From assembly GCA_024195585.1 (NCBI GenBank), contig SWBL01000067.1:62001-126000 (forward strand): a DNA stretch of 64,000 nt, read 5' to 3'. The notes beneath the pieces are model-generated. The model did no database searches. It was not told the DNA's origin and worked only from the letters and a program-made list of their open reading frames with translations. The DNA comes from Aureobasidium sp. EXF-3400 (taxonomy: Eukaryota > Ascomycota > Dothideomycetes > Dothideales > Saccotheciaceae). Both the position numbers and the translations under genes were made by a program. Below are positions 31,571 through 42,710 of the stretch, in pieces; position 1 is the first letter of the stretch, and each line of letters begins with the position of its first letter.

Positions 31571-32832
31571 CTACTCGACTTCTGCTATCCTCAGCTCAGT
31601 CTTTGCAGCTTTGACACCACCTGACCACTTGTCATCCTTCTTTTCCCACTCGATCGTTTGCATGGCGCTCGAGCGCAAGATATCGGCTTTGAAGCTTGTG
31701 AGGCGTTTGCATTTCTCACCCAGAGCTTTGATCTCGGCTTGTGAAGGGAATGTGTTTTCGAAGGCTTTGTGCTTGACGTTTTGGAGCTATGCATATGGTC
31801 AGTGGGGTTAATATCAGATAGAAGGTAGGGTACACGAACAGCAAGGAAGAATTGCAAACTTGGATTTGCGACGATCTCGACTTGCTCGAGGTATTCAAGC
31901 GACGGCAGGATGGAGAGTAAGTCCTTCTTGAAGGTTTCGTGGTTGTCGACCTCCAATGTCGCATTCAGCACCATCAGTGCTTTTTGCTGTTCGAGTATTG
32001 TGCGTAGTTGGTTTGACGTGAGGGTGAATAGTGTCGAGTTCAACACTCGTAGACCTCTGGGTCGTGTCGCTTCATCTGTCAAGGCCTTGACGAGTGTCGA
32101 TCCGAGTGTCCTGTTCAGTGCGACCACTCCATCTTTCGCTGCTTCTTCAGCAGACTTGTCGGCATTGTTTGTTGGATCCTCAGGATCATCAGTCACATCG
32201 GCCTCGCTGACGTTGAAAGCCAGTGTAACCAGCCCAGGCCCAATCAACTTGCTCAGCTCCGTCGCTTGAATCTTACTCAAGAACTCTGGATCAGAATGTT
32301 GAACCGTATAGTTGATTTCCAAAAACATCAAGCCTCGTCGCGCAGTCTCATCGTCTGAAGAGTATGTCACGAAAGGCCCGATGCTTTCGAAGAACTTGGG
32401 CTGGGCAAACACATCAAGAAGATGCAATGCCCGTAATCCAGGTAGCTTTTTGAAGAACTCGGCACCATCGGCTTGTGACTCTTCTGATACACCACCGAAG
32501 AGCTGACTGTAAATAACCAAGCTCTTGAGATTGGGCAGGCGGTCGGCTAATTGACTTAGCCAGCCAACAGGATATCCCAAGGTAAATAGTTCGAGGGTGA
32601 GAGACTCGATGTTAGGCGGTAAAGGTGGTATGACGAAGGACTGTGAGAAAAGGCTTTGGTAGTCGTCGAGTTTGATGTCCGAGGTTAAGGTCAGGGCTCT
32701 GAGACCACCGGCTTGAGGAGGAAATTGCGGCAGCGAAAAGGTTTGGAGAGGGATCTGGGCTCCTTGCGCTTGTGCTGGATCCACCTGATCGCCCTGTGGT
32801 ATGTTGTTGTTGTTCTGTCCCAAAGTCGCCAT
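31571..32832 (-). CDS. Leucine-rich-repeat-like hypothetical protein
   Basis: A 402-aa protein from two exons, 31840-32832 and 31571-31786 (53-nt intron, donor GTTCGT, acceptor GCATAG). The join gives LQFFLALQNVKHKAF. Leu-rich repeating segments are visible: GGLRALTLTSDIKLDDY, NIESLTLELFTLGYP, LPNLKSLVIYSQLFGG, LPGLRALHLLDVFAQP and LRVLNSTLFTLTSNQLR. They suggest irregular LRRs like those of fungal F-box/LRR proteins, although no F-box is seen at the N terminus, which is instead Gln/Asn/Pro-rich. No signal peptide or membrane segment. The C-terminal exon is Lys/Glu-rich and helical. The function cannot be named; a protein-interaction scaffold is inference. Confidence 0.75.
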
Positions 32833-35165
32833 TGTGTCTTGTTTCCTTCTCTTTTCACGAGTTGGGGCTGTGTGTTTGTGTGAGGAACAAAAGTTTTTGA
32901 GAGGGTCACCCTTCTTTTTGTTCAACGGAAGAAATTGTCAATGGGTTTCGGAGAATTGTTGACTTCTGAGTTTATTTGGCGGGAACTGTCTATATATGCA
33001 ATAATGAACTACGGAGCTGCGGACAAGGAGGGACAAATTGTGGGTACGCGGGGTTGGACGCGGGGTTCTGTACAATGGACATGGGTGTTTGGCAATAATG
33101 TGATACCACAGGTAGCCTGATACATACCATGCCTAGAATGATCTGTCTACTGTGAGAGGGGTTGGTGAGGGGTCTTTGATCCTTCGCCCAGCTTGTCTGC
33201 TCGTGACGCAGGGCTTGGGTGATGAAGATCTCAGTTTCCTCAGGTTCGGAAGCTCAACATCTCTCCGGACAATCAATCTGCCTGGATAGTTTCTTTGCAA
33301 TTCTGCGGCTCTGCATCTCCAGCTTTGGGTAGGAGACGTAGCAGGTCAGAATAGGTATGACTGGCATATGGATCTGCGTCAACGAGGTCACTGTCGCGGA
33401 AGCAATGTCGTGAGTGCCGCCGGCCAACGACTCGGCCATACTGTTCCTTCGTGCTCAAACTCAAGACCCCTCTGATATAGATGATATACCTTGGAGACGT
33501 GCCTGCTTGTTGATACAGGGGCGCCTCGTACCTTTTGATTTTGGTAGAATCACGTAACCGAAAGGACAACCCTGTCCACAACTTCGAACATCGTGAATGA
33601 ACGCAAAGCCTTCTTTCATCTTTCCGGTCAGGCGAACGAAGCACATCTATCTTTGTCGGTATCGACCCGGCTCGCGAATCTGGGCAGTTAATGAAGATGG
33701 CGGACTCGCCAGTTAATGAAGATAGCGGACTCGCCAGTCTGGGCGGTCATGAGCCACTGATCAGATGAGCAGGCAAGTGCAAGAAGGACCAGCTCTTCGT
33801 CGTTAAGGTTGCGACAAATGGAGGAAGACGCTATTTATGATGAAACAGAAATGCATCTAGAACTTCACCTAGCGTTGAGTTTCACATACATGTGAATTCA
33901 GTGAAAACATTCCTTTGAATGAAGAGAAATCGTGTAATTTGTAAGCTTCAGACTAGCGAGATCAACTTTTCCCGTGAGCTGGAGTCTAGTTCGTATCACC
34001 ATAAAGATGCAAAGTAGTTTTCCGGAGTAGAGCATGCCGATTGAGAGCCTCCAGGTCGAGAGTCCTCTCTGGACACAATCCTGAGCAGGATACAATCATG
34101 AATTCTGATAGCTGACCGATCACGTTGCATCGATACGGAGAGCGAGAGCGAGATGCATGGAAAGTGGCTGCTGAGGTGAGCCAGATCTATCTCCAGGTTC
34201 TGAGTTGATTTGCGAGGTAGCAATTGTGATTCGTGACAGATAGTTATCGGAAGCAGGTTTCGGATGTGGAGCTTCCAAGACGAATTTAGATATAGAGTGC
34301 GATTGTTGAGTAAACAAATATCAAGGGTCTTGATAAGAAGTACAAGATCGGGCTATGTCTCCTATCAACGCCAGATAGCTGAGAGACCAGGTATGTATAG
34401 CATTGCGGGAGACAGCCAGTAAAAATAAGTGTCGGTCGGCTATCAAAGGTATCTCTAGGCATTCCTACATGTCGGACTAGTTGTCGGACGAGCCTATCGA
34501 GCTGTCGGAGAAGCCTATCTCTTCCTCAGCCAATGAGATCCATCTGTATACGACATGTGTACCAGCACATCCGCGGGTTACACCGTTACAGCGTGTTTTT
34601 GTAGTGATATCGACAGCAGGTGGAGGCGGAGCTGTGTACGAAAGCGGTTTGTAGATAAGGACGCGGCAGTGCTGTAGCAAACCATGACTCAGGCCAATGT
34701 TTTACAGAGTTTGCCGAAGTTTGCCGACTCGTGTTCCCCGCCGGTTAAAGCGTCAGGGTTCAGAGAGCGCCGGCGGCCCCTCCCGAGGTAGCTGTTTAGC
34801 CCCACTCCTAGAGCAATTGCACCTTGCATGCAACACAACGACGCGACAATCCTACCGACAATCGGCATCCGATCTGGTATGTTGAAGCGATACCGCAAGG
34901 ATACACAAACGGGTGGGATCCAATGGAGCCAATTGAGTTGGGGTCGATATCGACAAGATTCTATGAGTAATGCGGAGTCGCAACCATGAGGAGCAGACAA
35001 ATCCAGGGCAATCGCCTACTTCTCTCCCCGAGAGTCGTTCATGCTTGCCCGCTCTCTGAGTTTCTAGACTTTTTAATCCTCTTCACCTAAACTACACCGA
35101 TCATACGGTTGACAGCCTCGCCTATCACGCCGCCTATCTCAATTGAACAGGAAAGCTCATTCCAG
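32833..35165. other. Long gene-free stretch
   Basis: About 2.3 kb without a supported gene. It holds a 25-bp tandem repeat at 33685. The frames seen are short and lack domain character. The last 100 bases are the pyrimidine-rich leader of the Zn2Cys6 gene, whose frame is open without ATG from 35109, so a 5' exon could lie here. Confidence 0.45.
33685..33734. repeat. 25-bp tandem repeat, two copies
   Basis: CAGTTAATGAAGAT followed by RGCGGACTCGC occurs at 33685-33709 and 33710-33734, differing at one base (G/A). A third CAGTCTGGGCGG remnant follows at 33735, and TCTGGGCAGTT precedes it at 33679, suggesting a once longer array. Confidence 0.85.
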
Positions 35166-37291
35166 ATGGAGGTCGTGATTCCACCTCAAGAACAAAGGCT
35201 CGGCCAACATGATGTCCAAGACAGAGCTCGAGCCTACAAGAGCAGAAACAAACGTCCGTGTGATTTCTGCCGCTACAAGAAGGCTGCTTGTCATCTTGAG
35301 CACAAACCACCCTGTGAATTGTGTCTGCGTTATGGCAAGGACTGTACATTTGTAGAGTCTCCTGCGAAGAGACGACGTCCCAATACCAACGAAGAACTTC
35401 CTCGAGAGCCCTTGCTGCCACCCAGCAATTTTGACCTTGGAAGTGATTTGCTGAGTTGGGAACCCTTGCCATCCTTCATGACTGCCAGCTTACCTGGAGG
35501 CCTGCCTGGAGAGTACAAATTCGATTCACCCATGTTCGCTCCATTGATGTTCGAACAATTTGATCCAGTTCAAGCAGGTTTGGCACCACCATCGTCTCGA
35601 TCCACACGCACCCAATCTGTGGAGTCCATCCCGACATCTTTCTTCGACAACGCCCAAGAGCCCTCACTGGATGTGCAAGGCTCAAGCAATGCCCAGGTCG
35701 TTGGACTGAGTGGCGAGCGGGACCCTTTCCTACTGCGCCATTTTATCTGTGACGGCAACAACGAGTGTATATTCCAGAAGCACCGTCTACGAAGGGTCGG
35801 AGAAAACGACAAGATCCCAGTCCACTTCCTCATCCAGCCAAACGAGTTGGCCACGAAAGCTCAACCCGTCGGGGACCTGGGCATGTTAGACAACTTTAGA
35901 AGGGAAATCAAGAATATGATTCATGACGATATCGGCAAGAGGCTCATCAGAATGTACGTCTTTGGATGCTTTCGTTCTCTTTCTTTCGTACTGACCAAGC
36001 AGTTTCTTTCGTTTTGTACAGCCGTACTTTCCAATCTTGTCTCGAGAGCGCAGCATGAACAACGGCGATTACGATCCAGAAGCTTTCCCAACTTGGCTTC
36101 TTGCTGCGGTCTATGGGCATGCACTGCCATTTTGTATCTTCGACGATCAGCTTTGTGTCGATGTATACACTCCACCATCTGTTGACTCGCTGTTCCAGAT
36201 CGCTTGGTCAGCTGTACAACCGAATTATCATACACCCTCGCTGTCAGTCGTTCAAACGCTTCTCCTGCTTGTCCAGAGGAGACCGACGAACAAGCACGTG
36301 GCTGATACACCAGCCAAATGGACAATGGTCACTGACGCTGTCTCAATCGCACAATCGCTAGGTCTTAACCTTGATCCAACCGACTGGCCGCTACCTCTGT
36401 GGGAGCAAAGGCTCAGAAGAAGACTAGCTTGGGCTGTGTTCAACCAAGAAAAATGGATTGCCCTGAACACTGGGCGAAGCTCACATATCATGTCAGACGA
36501 CTGGGACGTTTCCCCGCTAACACAAGACGATTTCGAGTTTGCTGAAAACAGCGATGATCGAGCCTACGCGGAGCATTTTATCCAGCTTTCTGCACTCACG
36601 GAGATTGTGGACGATATCCTTCGCAATCTATTCTCAATCAAGGCAACCAGGAAACTCTGCAGTTCTCTCGATATGACATTGGAAGTGGCTAAACCTTTGA
36701 GAGTACGATTGAGTCAATGGTATCAGGAGCTACCCTCTGATTTGTTGCCAACGGTCAGGGCCGGACATGGGCATGATCTGAACGCGCAAGGGGGACTGCA
36801 CCTAGCGTATATGACAGCAAAGGTCCAGCTGTTCCGCGCTATGCTCCGTCCAACAAGCGAACCAGACACACAAGCTACAAATGCATTGCGAACTGGAGCT
36901 ATAGCCATGGGCAAAGAGCTATTTGAGTTCCTCGAAGGTCTCGATGCCAACCATATGGAAGCCTTCTGGCCATCCTGTGAGTCCTGCACTAATTACAATC
37001 CAACACATTGAGCAGTCACGACTAACACACACTCAAGATTCCCGCACCAACTTTGCCATAGCGAGTAACTTTATGGTCTTGCTTTTCGTCACTTCTCCAA
37101 ACACGGCAGATGCAAAAGAATGTCTGGATCTGCTCAACTCGTGGAGAAGCTTGTTGCGTATCAAGTCTTGCAGTTGCGATCTACTGAATCTGGCCTTGTT
37201 GAGATTGGATGTCTTGTCAGTTCGTGGCCTGGACAAATTGATCAATTTCTCACCATCTGCTTTACAGGTTTTCAGAGAGCAGACGGTTTAG
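35166..37291 (+). CDS. Zn2Cys6 transcription factor with fungal-specific TF domain
   Basis: Nuclear regulator with a binuclear zinc cluster; targets unknown. Three exons: 35166-35953, 36003-36976 and 37038-37291 (introns 49 and 61 nt); 671 aa. The cluster at residues 32-60 is CDFC-x6-C-x7-C-x2-C-x6-C, preceded by basic RAYKSRNKRP and followed by AKRRRP. The first join gives LIRIFFRFVQPYFPILSRER, the typical start of the fungal-specific TF (middle homology) domain. Next come FPTWLLAAVYGHALPF, DAVSIAQSLGLNLDPTDW and RRRLAWAVFNQEKWIAL, all hallmark segments. The last join gives FWPSYSRTNFAIASNF. The acceptor AAGCAG at 36002 was chosen because a later one would break the frame. The ATG is the first in frame; an unseen upstream exon is possible. 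Adjacent to a secreted lactonase in tail-to-tail orientation, which does not itself show regulation. Confidence 0.9.
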
Positions 37292-37424
37292 TTAGTTTGG
37301 CATGTTTCTTACGAATGATTATGACTTCATGTCTTGACGGTGTTTAGTGGGAGGAAGCGTTTGTGCTTTTCGGTTGTGCATATTGAGTAATGAACCCTTT
37401 TTTTTTTGTTCCCATCACCTCTCT

Positions 37425-38686
37425 CTAGTCATCCCAAACAACACATGTGACATTTCCACCACCAGCCCATCTGGCCACAGGCTTACCCACAGTCCCCAAA
37501 GCAACATCTCTCTCAAACACAACAACACTCTTATCGTACTGCAATCCCACAGCCAACAAATCACCCCACTTGTTGAGCGAAAAGTGTCTCGGGAACATTC
37601 CTCCTGCAGGCCAGAGCTGGATATGTTTGAGCGAGCCATCCTTCTGCAAGGCGAAAGTTGACAACGAGTCTGAAGGGATGGAAGTGGTGTTGTGGGGAGA
37701 TGGGTTCGGGATGTCGAAGGAGGTGTTGTTGCGGTTTGAGACGATGAGGAAGCGATTATCGGGCTTTGTGACGTGTATGTCAGTACTGGGGAAAGACATG
37801 AAAACAGCGGGTATGCGAAACTTACAGAGATGGCAATCTCAGCAGCGGCATTGCCGTCAGGAACAACAAGGTCGCCGTAGGAGGTGGTGTTGTAAACCTG
37901 CTTGAAACTCATGCCACCAGCAGAAGGATAAGAGACCGCAAAGGAAGTAACCGTATTTGCCAACTCAGACACCAAGAACATGAAACTAGTCGATTGCTTG
38001 CCGGCAACACCATAAGGCTGGTAAAAAGCAACATGTCTAGGTCCCGAGCCAGGAAGAACAGCAAGAGGCCTCTCAGCCGTCAACTCATCAGTCTTAGGGT
38101 CGATAGAAAAGATGCGAACGAGATCTGCTCCAAGATCAGGTACAACGATGAATTGACCAGTAGGGTCGAGGACAGCTTCATGCTCGTGAGGTGTATCTTG
38201 TCTCTCGGCATTAGGACCAGGCTTGGTCAAGTTGAAGAGGAAGTCCTGCTCAAACACAAAACCACCCGTACGGTTTGTATCCAACTCCCAGGTGCTGAGT
38301 GCGCTGCCAGAGTAATGCGCCAATGCAATGGAACGCTTTTCAGCAGGATTGCCGTAAATAACACCGCTGACAGGCCCGCTGATGGTGGTTTCGCGGTGGA
38401 CTTTGGTGAGGCTACCGTCGTCGCCGATGGTAAAGGATGTAAGAGAACCATTGGTGACTTCGAGACCTTCGTCAAGACAGTACAGGGTAGCGTGGTTGGT
38501 GTCGAGAGTAAGCCATGACGGATTTGGGGAGCAGCCGGTGTTGGCAGAAACCTTGGTCAGAGAGTAGTGACCGCCGCTCTCAGTCAAAGACAGAGTGGAG
38601 ACATCACCAGAGTAGTCTGAGACGAAGAGGTTCGTGGCAGCAGTCAGAGAGGCCGCAGCACAAAGCTGCAATGAGCGAATAAACAT
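37425..38686 (-). CDS. Secreted lactonase-type seven-bladed beta-propeller
   Basis: Member of the 6-phosphogluconolactonase/carboxy-muconate cyclase propeller family. Two exons: 37826-38686 and 37425-37763 (62-nt intron, donor GTAAGT, branch CTGAC); 399 aa. The N terminus MFIRSLQLCAAASLTAAT is a signal peptide, so this copy is probably extracellular. Blade motifs seen: NLFVSDYSGDVSTLSL, GPVSGVIYGNPAEKR, PHEHEAVLDPTGQFIVVPDL, GPRHVAFYQPYG and the last blade GMFPRHFSLNKWGDLLAVGL. The join gives AAEIAISPDNRFLIVSNR, the normal blade start. Several N-glycosylation sequons are present (for example NTTS). The hydrolysed or cyclised substrate cannot be told from sequence; an extracellular lactone is inference. 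Convergent with the Zn2Cys6 gene, 133 bp between stops. Confidence 0.85.
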
Positions 38687-39162
38687 CGTCACGGAGAATA
38701 CTGTGGGCGAGGAAAGAACGATCGGGGAGAAAACAGAAGCGGTGTCACCTAGCTACTTATATCGTCACAGAAGAAGTCGCGCTTGCTACCTTACTACATC
38801 AGGAGCGCTTATTGCGACTAGCAGGCTGACGCATAGTGCTGTTGACATGATGCATTCAGCCGCCTGTTTGTAACAAGAATGATGATGGAACACAAGGCGG
38901 AGTGAGGTCGGAGCGGGGGTGAGAGCCAACCGAGCTTGGTGGGGACGTGCTTGGCGAACGAATGATGATCAACAATTCGGCAGCTGGGGGCATAAACAAG
39001 GTTCAATCGAGCGACGGGTCAAGAAAGAGGAGAAAGCATGGACTCCGGAAGAATTTTGATATGGGTAGCTATGGCTTTATTTCTAGAGCTGACATGTTCT
39101 GCTGTGATCGGGCCATTTCACTCTGCGGCGAAACAAGACATGACGAGACCGCGAGGATCCCT
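38687..39162. other. Intergenic stretch
   Basis: Promoter of the secreted lactonase and 3' flank of the RRT8-like gene. No feature recognised. Confidence 0.4.
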
Positions 39163-40065
39163 TTAAGAAGCCTTCTTTGACTGGTCTCTGAGCTGGGCAG
39201 TGGACTGGTTGTCGTTGCTTCTAGATTCGAGGTCGGCAGCCCAAAGAGCAGCACCAGTGGTGTTGGTGAAAGCGAAGAAGACGCTAGCGATGGGGACAAG
39301 CTCCAGCAGAGTAGCAACGGTACCGAAGCCGGTGTATGCGCCCTGTCTCTTCTCAATCCACTCTTCCTGGCGAGCCTTGCTCATACCCTTGAGTTGGAAG
39401 TATCTGGCATGAGCAGCAGGGCCGGCGCGCTTGCCTTGAAGAAGGATGAACATGACAGTACCGACAACGGGGATGAAGTTGAGAGGCAGGTACATGACGT
39501 ATCTGATGATGGCGCTGGGAGCGAACTTGGCAAAAGGCTTCTTGACGAGTTTGCCCAGACGACCGATAGCATCGCCGCCGCGACCGACCTTGCGCTCTCT
39601 GGCCACGAGTTCGGCCTCGCCCTTGGCAACCAAAGTGCCGTCGAACGTGTCAACCAAGCTTTCCTCGACGAGGAACGACTTTGAGAGGGTGTTGAAGATG
39701 GTGCTGCTTTCGTTCAGACACAGCAACGCGGCATTGACGGCAGCCAGGGGTCCGTTGAAGACTGCAAGAACAGCAGCTTGGGGAAGGTAGCCGAAGAAGA
39801 AGACACCAGCGAGGGTGGTAAGACCGAGAGCGATGGTTGGGATGAGTTTGTTCGCGAGAGGCTTCCAGAGCTCGCGTTTCGAGAGGAAGTAGAAGATGCC
39901 CTAGAGCAAGGTTAGCCTGGCTATCAGCCAAGTGCTCATTCAGATGGATGACAATACCCTGATGGGATAGAGGTAGGCTCCAGACTGAGCAGCATCTTGT
40001 GCCAGCTCGGCAACTCTCTGCGCTTCTTCGCGCACTGTCTCCTTGACTTTGTCTTGTGCTGTCAT
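39163..40065 (-). CDS. RRT8/LDS-type membrane protein
   Basis: Multi-pass membrane protein of the Rrt8/Lds1/Lds2 (EI24-like) group, which in yeast sits on lipid droplets and the outer spore wall. Two exons: 39958-40065 and 39163-39900 (57-nt intron, donor GTATTG, branch GCTAAC, acceptor CTCTAG); 281 aa. The join gives QSGAYLYPIRGIFYFLSKRE, the conserved family start after an amphipathic helix (TAQDKVKETVREEAQRVAEL). Hydrophobic segments: IPTIALGLTTLAGVFFFGYL, AVLAVFNGPLAAVNAALL, SAIIRYVMYLPLNFIPVVG and TLLELVPIASVFFAFTNTTG. The PLNFIPVVGT motif is characteristic. The C-terminal 25 residues are polar. The exact orthologue among Rrt8, Lds1 and Lds2 is not resolved. Confidence 0.85.
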
Positions 40066-40338
40066 GGCTGCTGATTACTCAATGTGAAAGTGGGTGTTTC
40101 GAGTAGAAGAGACGATGCAGAAACTCCTGAATTTATCGTCGCGAAGGTTCACAATTGCATCGCGTGCCAACGACAATCACTGACATCATTTCAGCCACAA
40201 CAGAAGCTATCAGCCACACGCTGCTCCCCGCACCTCGAATACACAAGTTATGCAGACACCTCGAGTAAACTTGCCTCCTTTATACCATCAAAAACATGGA
40301 TACAAATCTATTCATTGTCGTGGATATTGACAAGCGCT

Positions 40339-42372
40339 TCAACCTGTGCATCTTTCCCAAGGTTCTCTGTACTCCAACCCCAAAGCGTCAAACACATTCT
40401 TCTCTGCCTGTTCCATGCTATCTGCCTTGCCTTCTACATCCACGACACGTCCAGTCTTTCTATCCCTGACTCCAGAAGAGTCAAACTTGTAGTTGTAAGT
40501 CTGCCGAACATAGCGACGGAGATCTCGTTGGAATGTTGTGCCCCCAGACCATCCCATGACTGCACAGCCGACTGTTTTCCACGGCGAAATGATTATGTCG
40601 ACTCTGCGATGAGGGTTTGGATTCTTCTGCTTGGTATCAGAGGGGTCGCGGTCGAAAGTGGGATTTTGCCAGACGACGAGGGCCTTGTCCAAAGAATCGA
40701 AGCCATGGCTGTGAGACGAGGAAGAGTTGAGGGGGAGTGTCTGCTGCGAACGATTACTAGTCGTCGTGCTGATCAGTAGGGTATGTGTAATCCAGTTCTC
40801 CTCTTCCAAGCTCGCCACGACATCGGTGATGATATTCAAGGTCTGGTTTTCATCTGGGTGAGATAGGATAATATCCACATCTCCACAGCTCTCTTTTCCT
40901 CGCCGGTAGCCACCGACTACTAGACTTTGCATACCCTTGTCGCGAACCTTGACGGCGTGTTTGTGGATGGTTGAGGCGATGTCTTCAACTTCTGAACGGG
41001 GTATAGGGAGCAAGAACTCGTCATAGAACTTGACACCGATCTGCTGGACACGAGTTAATGTACTCCAGCCGTACTCAATCACATCATCCAGATCCCTCCA
41101 TCCTTTCTCTTTGTAGAAGTCTCTCGCTGTTGTAGCTCCCACACCCCAAATATTGTAGAATAGCCTCTGGATTTTGAGTCCCTCATCATTCTCGGCATTT
41201 TCTGCTTCTTGGATCTTGCCATAGTTTGCAAATTCGACGTAGAGGTTTGCTATTTTGGCATCACAACCAGGCAAGTACAAGATCTCTCGCGCGGTGCTGA
41301 ACTTGTAAGGATAAGCTGCCAACGAAGCGATACTAGTGCTGTAGGCTCGTACGCCTATCTCATCGCCTGTCAGCAATCGAGCCAGCTTGATTTTCTCGAG
41401 TTGCGCAATGAAAGATGCGTTTGGTGAATCAGCTGGCGTCGACCGTTGACAGGCGTACTTCACCTCGCTCTGCACCCATGGTGGCATCTCCGGCAAATCT
41501 CCTGATTGGCCTAAGTCATGCTCTGATGTTGTTTGATGCAGTAAGTGAGCTCGTTTCGTGTGTGGTGTAGGCTGGAAAGGTGCAGAGACTCTACCTCCGC
41601 CAATCTGGCCAAGTTTGCGATTGCTACGTTGCTGAACAGGCGAGGATATGTTCGTCTCTCCATCTGCTCTTGCTCGTTCCAGTATTGATTGAGGCGTTTT
41701 CGCTGAGAAGCTGGAACCTTTGACAGGCGTGGTGGTGTCATTGGGTTTCTCGACGCGGCGTCCTTGGTAGAGTAGGTAAGGCTCTATAGGAAGTATGGTG
41801 CCTTGTTTTCGACAATCCATGAACCACTGCAGCCTCAAGACCTTGATGTAAGGATTAGAAAAGTATCCTTCGTTGGGGTCTCGATTGACCGGAGACTGCT
41901 TGCGCTTGCGCTTGACAGGCCTTGACTCGTCCTCGGTCTCCGACTCAGTGTCGCCATCGTGAATGGCTAAATGATCTGCGTCATTCTTACCAGGACCTCC
42001 TGCTTCAGAGATCTTTTGCTTCTTCGTATCAGATTCTTCCGATGCATGGTTCGAGGTACTGGTATCCCTGACAATTTCGACCTCTTCGGTGTGACATCCT
42101 TTTGATCGCAGGTCCAGCTGGATGCGCCTCTTCTTTTCGGCTTTGGTTAAAACAATCTTTGCTTCCTTCAGGTCATAGGAAAGCAAGCCTCCAGCTTCGA
42201 CGACATCGTCTTCCAATTCATGTAGTTCGCAGGTATCCAGATGGGATTCGGAGACGAATATGGGTGGTAAAGATGAGAGTTGGAGTGCCGATTTAGACAT
42301 TGGATCTGAGGTCCCCTCCACAGCAGGTTCCGGTGGAGGAGGAGAAGAAGCCATCCAATGAGGAGAAGACAT
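40339..42372 (-). CDS. POL4: Family X DNA polymerase (Pol4, beta/lambda-like)
   Basis: Family X DNA polymerase, gap-filling enzyme of non-homologous end joining and base excision repair, nuclear. Single exon, 677 aa. The N-terminal BRCT-like region (about 35-200) has PPIFVSESHLDTCELHEL and ends IKVLRLQWFMDCRKQGTI, interrupted by about 90 acidic and basic residues with a nuclear signal (RPVKRKRKQ). The helix-hairpin-helix regions are AREILYLPGCDAKIANLY and FYNIWGVGATTARDFY. The palm holds VGGYRRGKESCGDVDIIL with the two metal-binding Asp of GDVD, and the third Asp in RRVDIIISPW. The thumb has VMGWSGGTTFQRDLRRY. The C terminus EPWERCTG matches the family end. All catalytic residues are present. 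Its start lies 338 bp from the divergent MTG1 start. Confidence 0.93.
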   Translation of the reverse strand: MSSPHWMASSPPPPEPAVEGTSDPMSKSALQLSSLPPIFVSESHLDTCELHELEDDVVEAGGLLSYDLKEAKIVLTKAEKKRRIQLDLRSKGCHTEEVEIVRDTSTSNHASEESDTKKQKISEAGGPGKNDADHLAIHDGDTESETEDESRPVKRKRKQSPVNRDPNEGYFSNPYIKVLRLQWFMDCRKQGTILPIEPYLLYQGRRVEKPNDTTTPVKGSSFSAKTPQSILERARADGETNISSPVQQRSNRKLGQIGGGRVSAPFQPTPHTKRAHLLHQTTSEHDLGQSGDLPEMPPWVQSEVKYACQRSTPADSPNASFIAQLEKIKLARLLTGDEIGVRAYSTSIASLAAYPYKFSTAREILYLPGCDAKIANLYVEFANYGKIQEAENAENDEGLKIQRLFYNIWGVGATTARDFYKEKGWRDLDDVIEYGWSTLTRVQQIGVKFYDEFLLPIPRSEVEDIASTIHKHAVKVRDKGMQSLVVGGYRRGKESCGDVDIILSHPDENQTLNIITDVVASLEEENWITHTLLISTTTSNRSQQTLPLNSSSSHSHGFDSLDKALVVWQNPTFDRDPSDTKQKNPNPHRRVDIIISPWKTVGCAVMGWSGGTTFQRDLRRYVRQTYNYKFDSSGVRDRKTGRVVDVEGKADSMEQAEKNVFDALGLEYREPWERCTG

Positions 42373-42710
42373 TTTTATATGGTGGAATATTGTTGGCGGC
42401 GCAACACGTCGTCCAACACGCCGTCTAGGAGTTTCTACGGGTCTCGGAGAGATAGTGTTACAAAGACTCGCTGTTTATGCAATGCTCTGAGACTAGAAGC
42501 CTCTAGTATAATCATACTGATCATTGATGCAGAGCATGTCTTTCATGCAGAATGGTGGAATGTAGATGGAAACAGTCTCCAAGATCAAAGGCGTTGTCGT
42601 GACGCGATGCTCGGCTCAAGCTTCTCCGAGCCGAAAACAATTCTGGACTTGCGACAAAACAACTGAAACTTTCAAAGCTGCCACAGGCGACGACGTAGAA
42701 TCGCAACGAA
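42373..42710. other. Divergent POL4/MTG1 promoter
   Basis: No gene; this gap separates the two start codons and presumably holds both core promoters. No TATA box was recognised. Confidence 0.4.
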
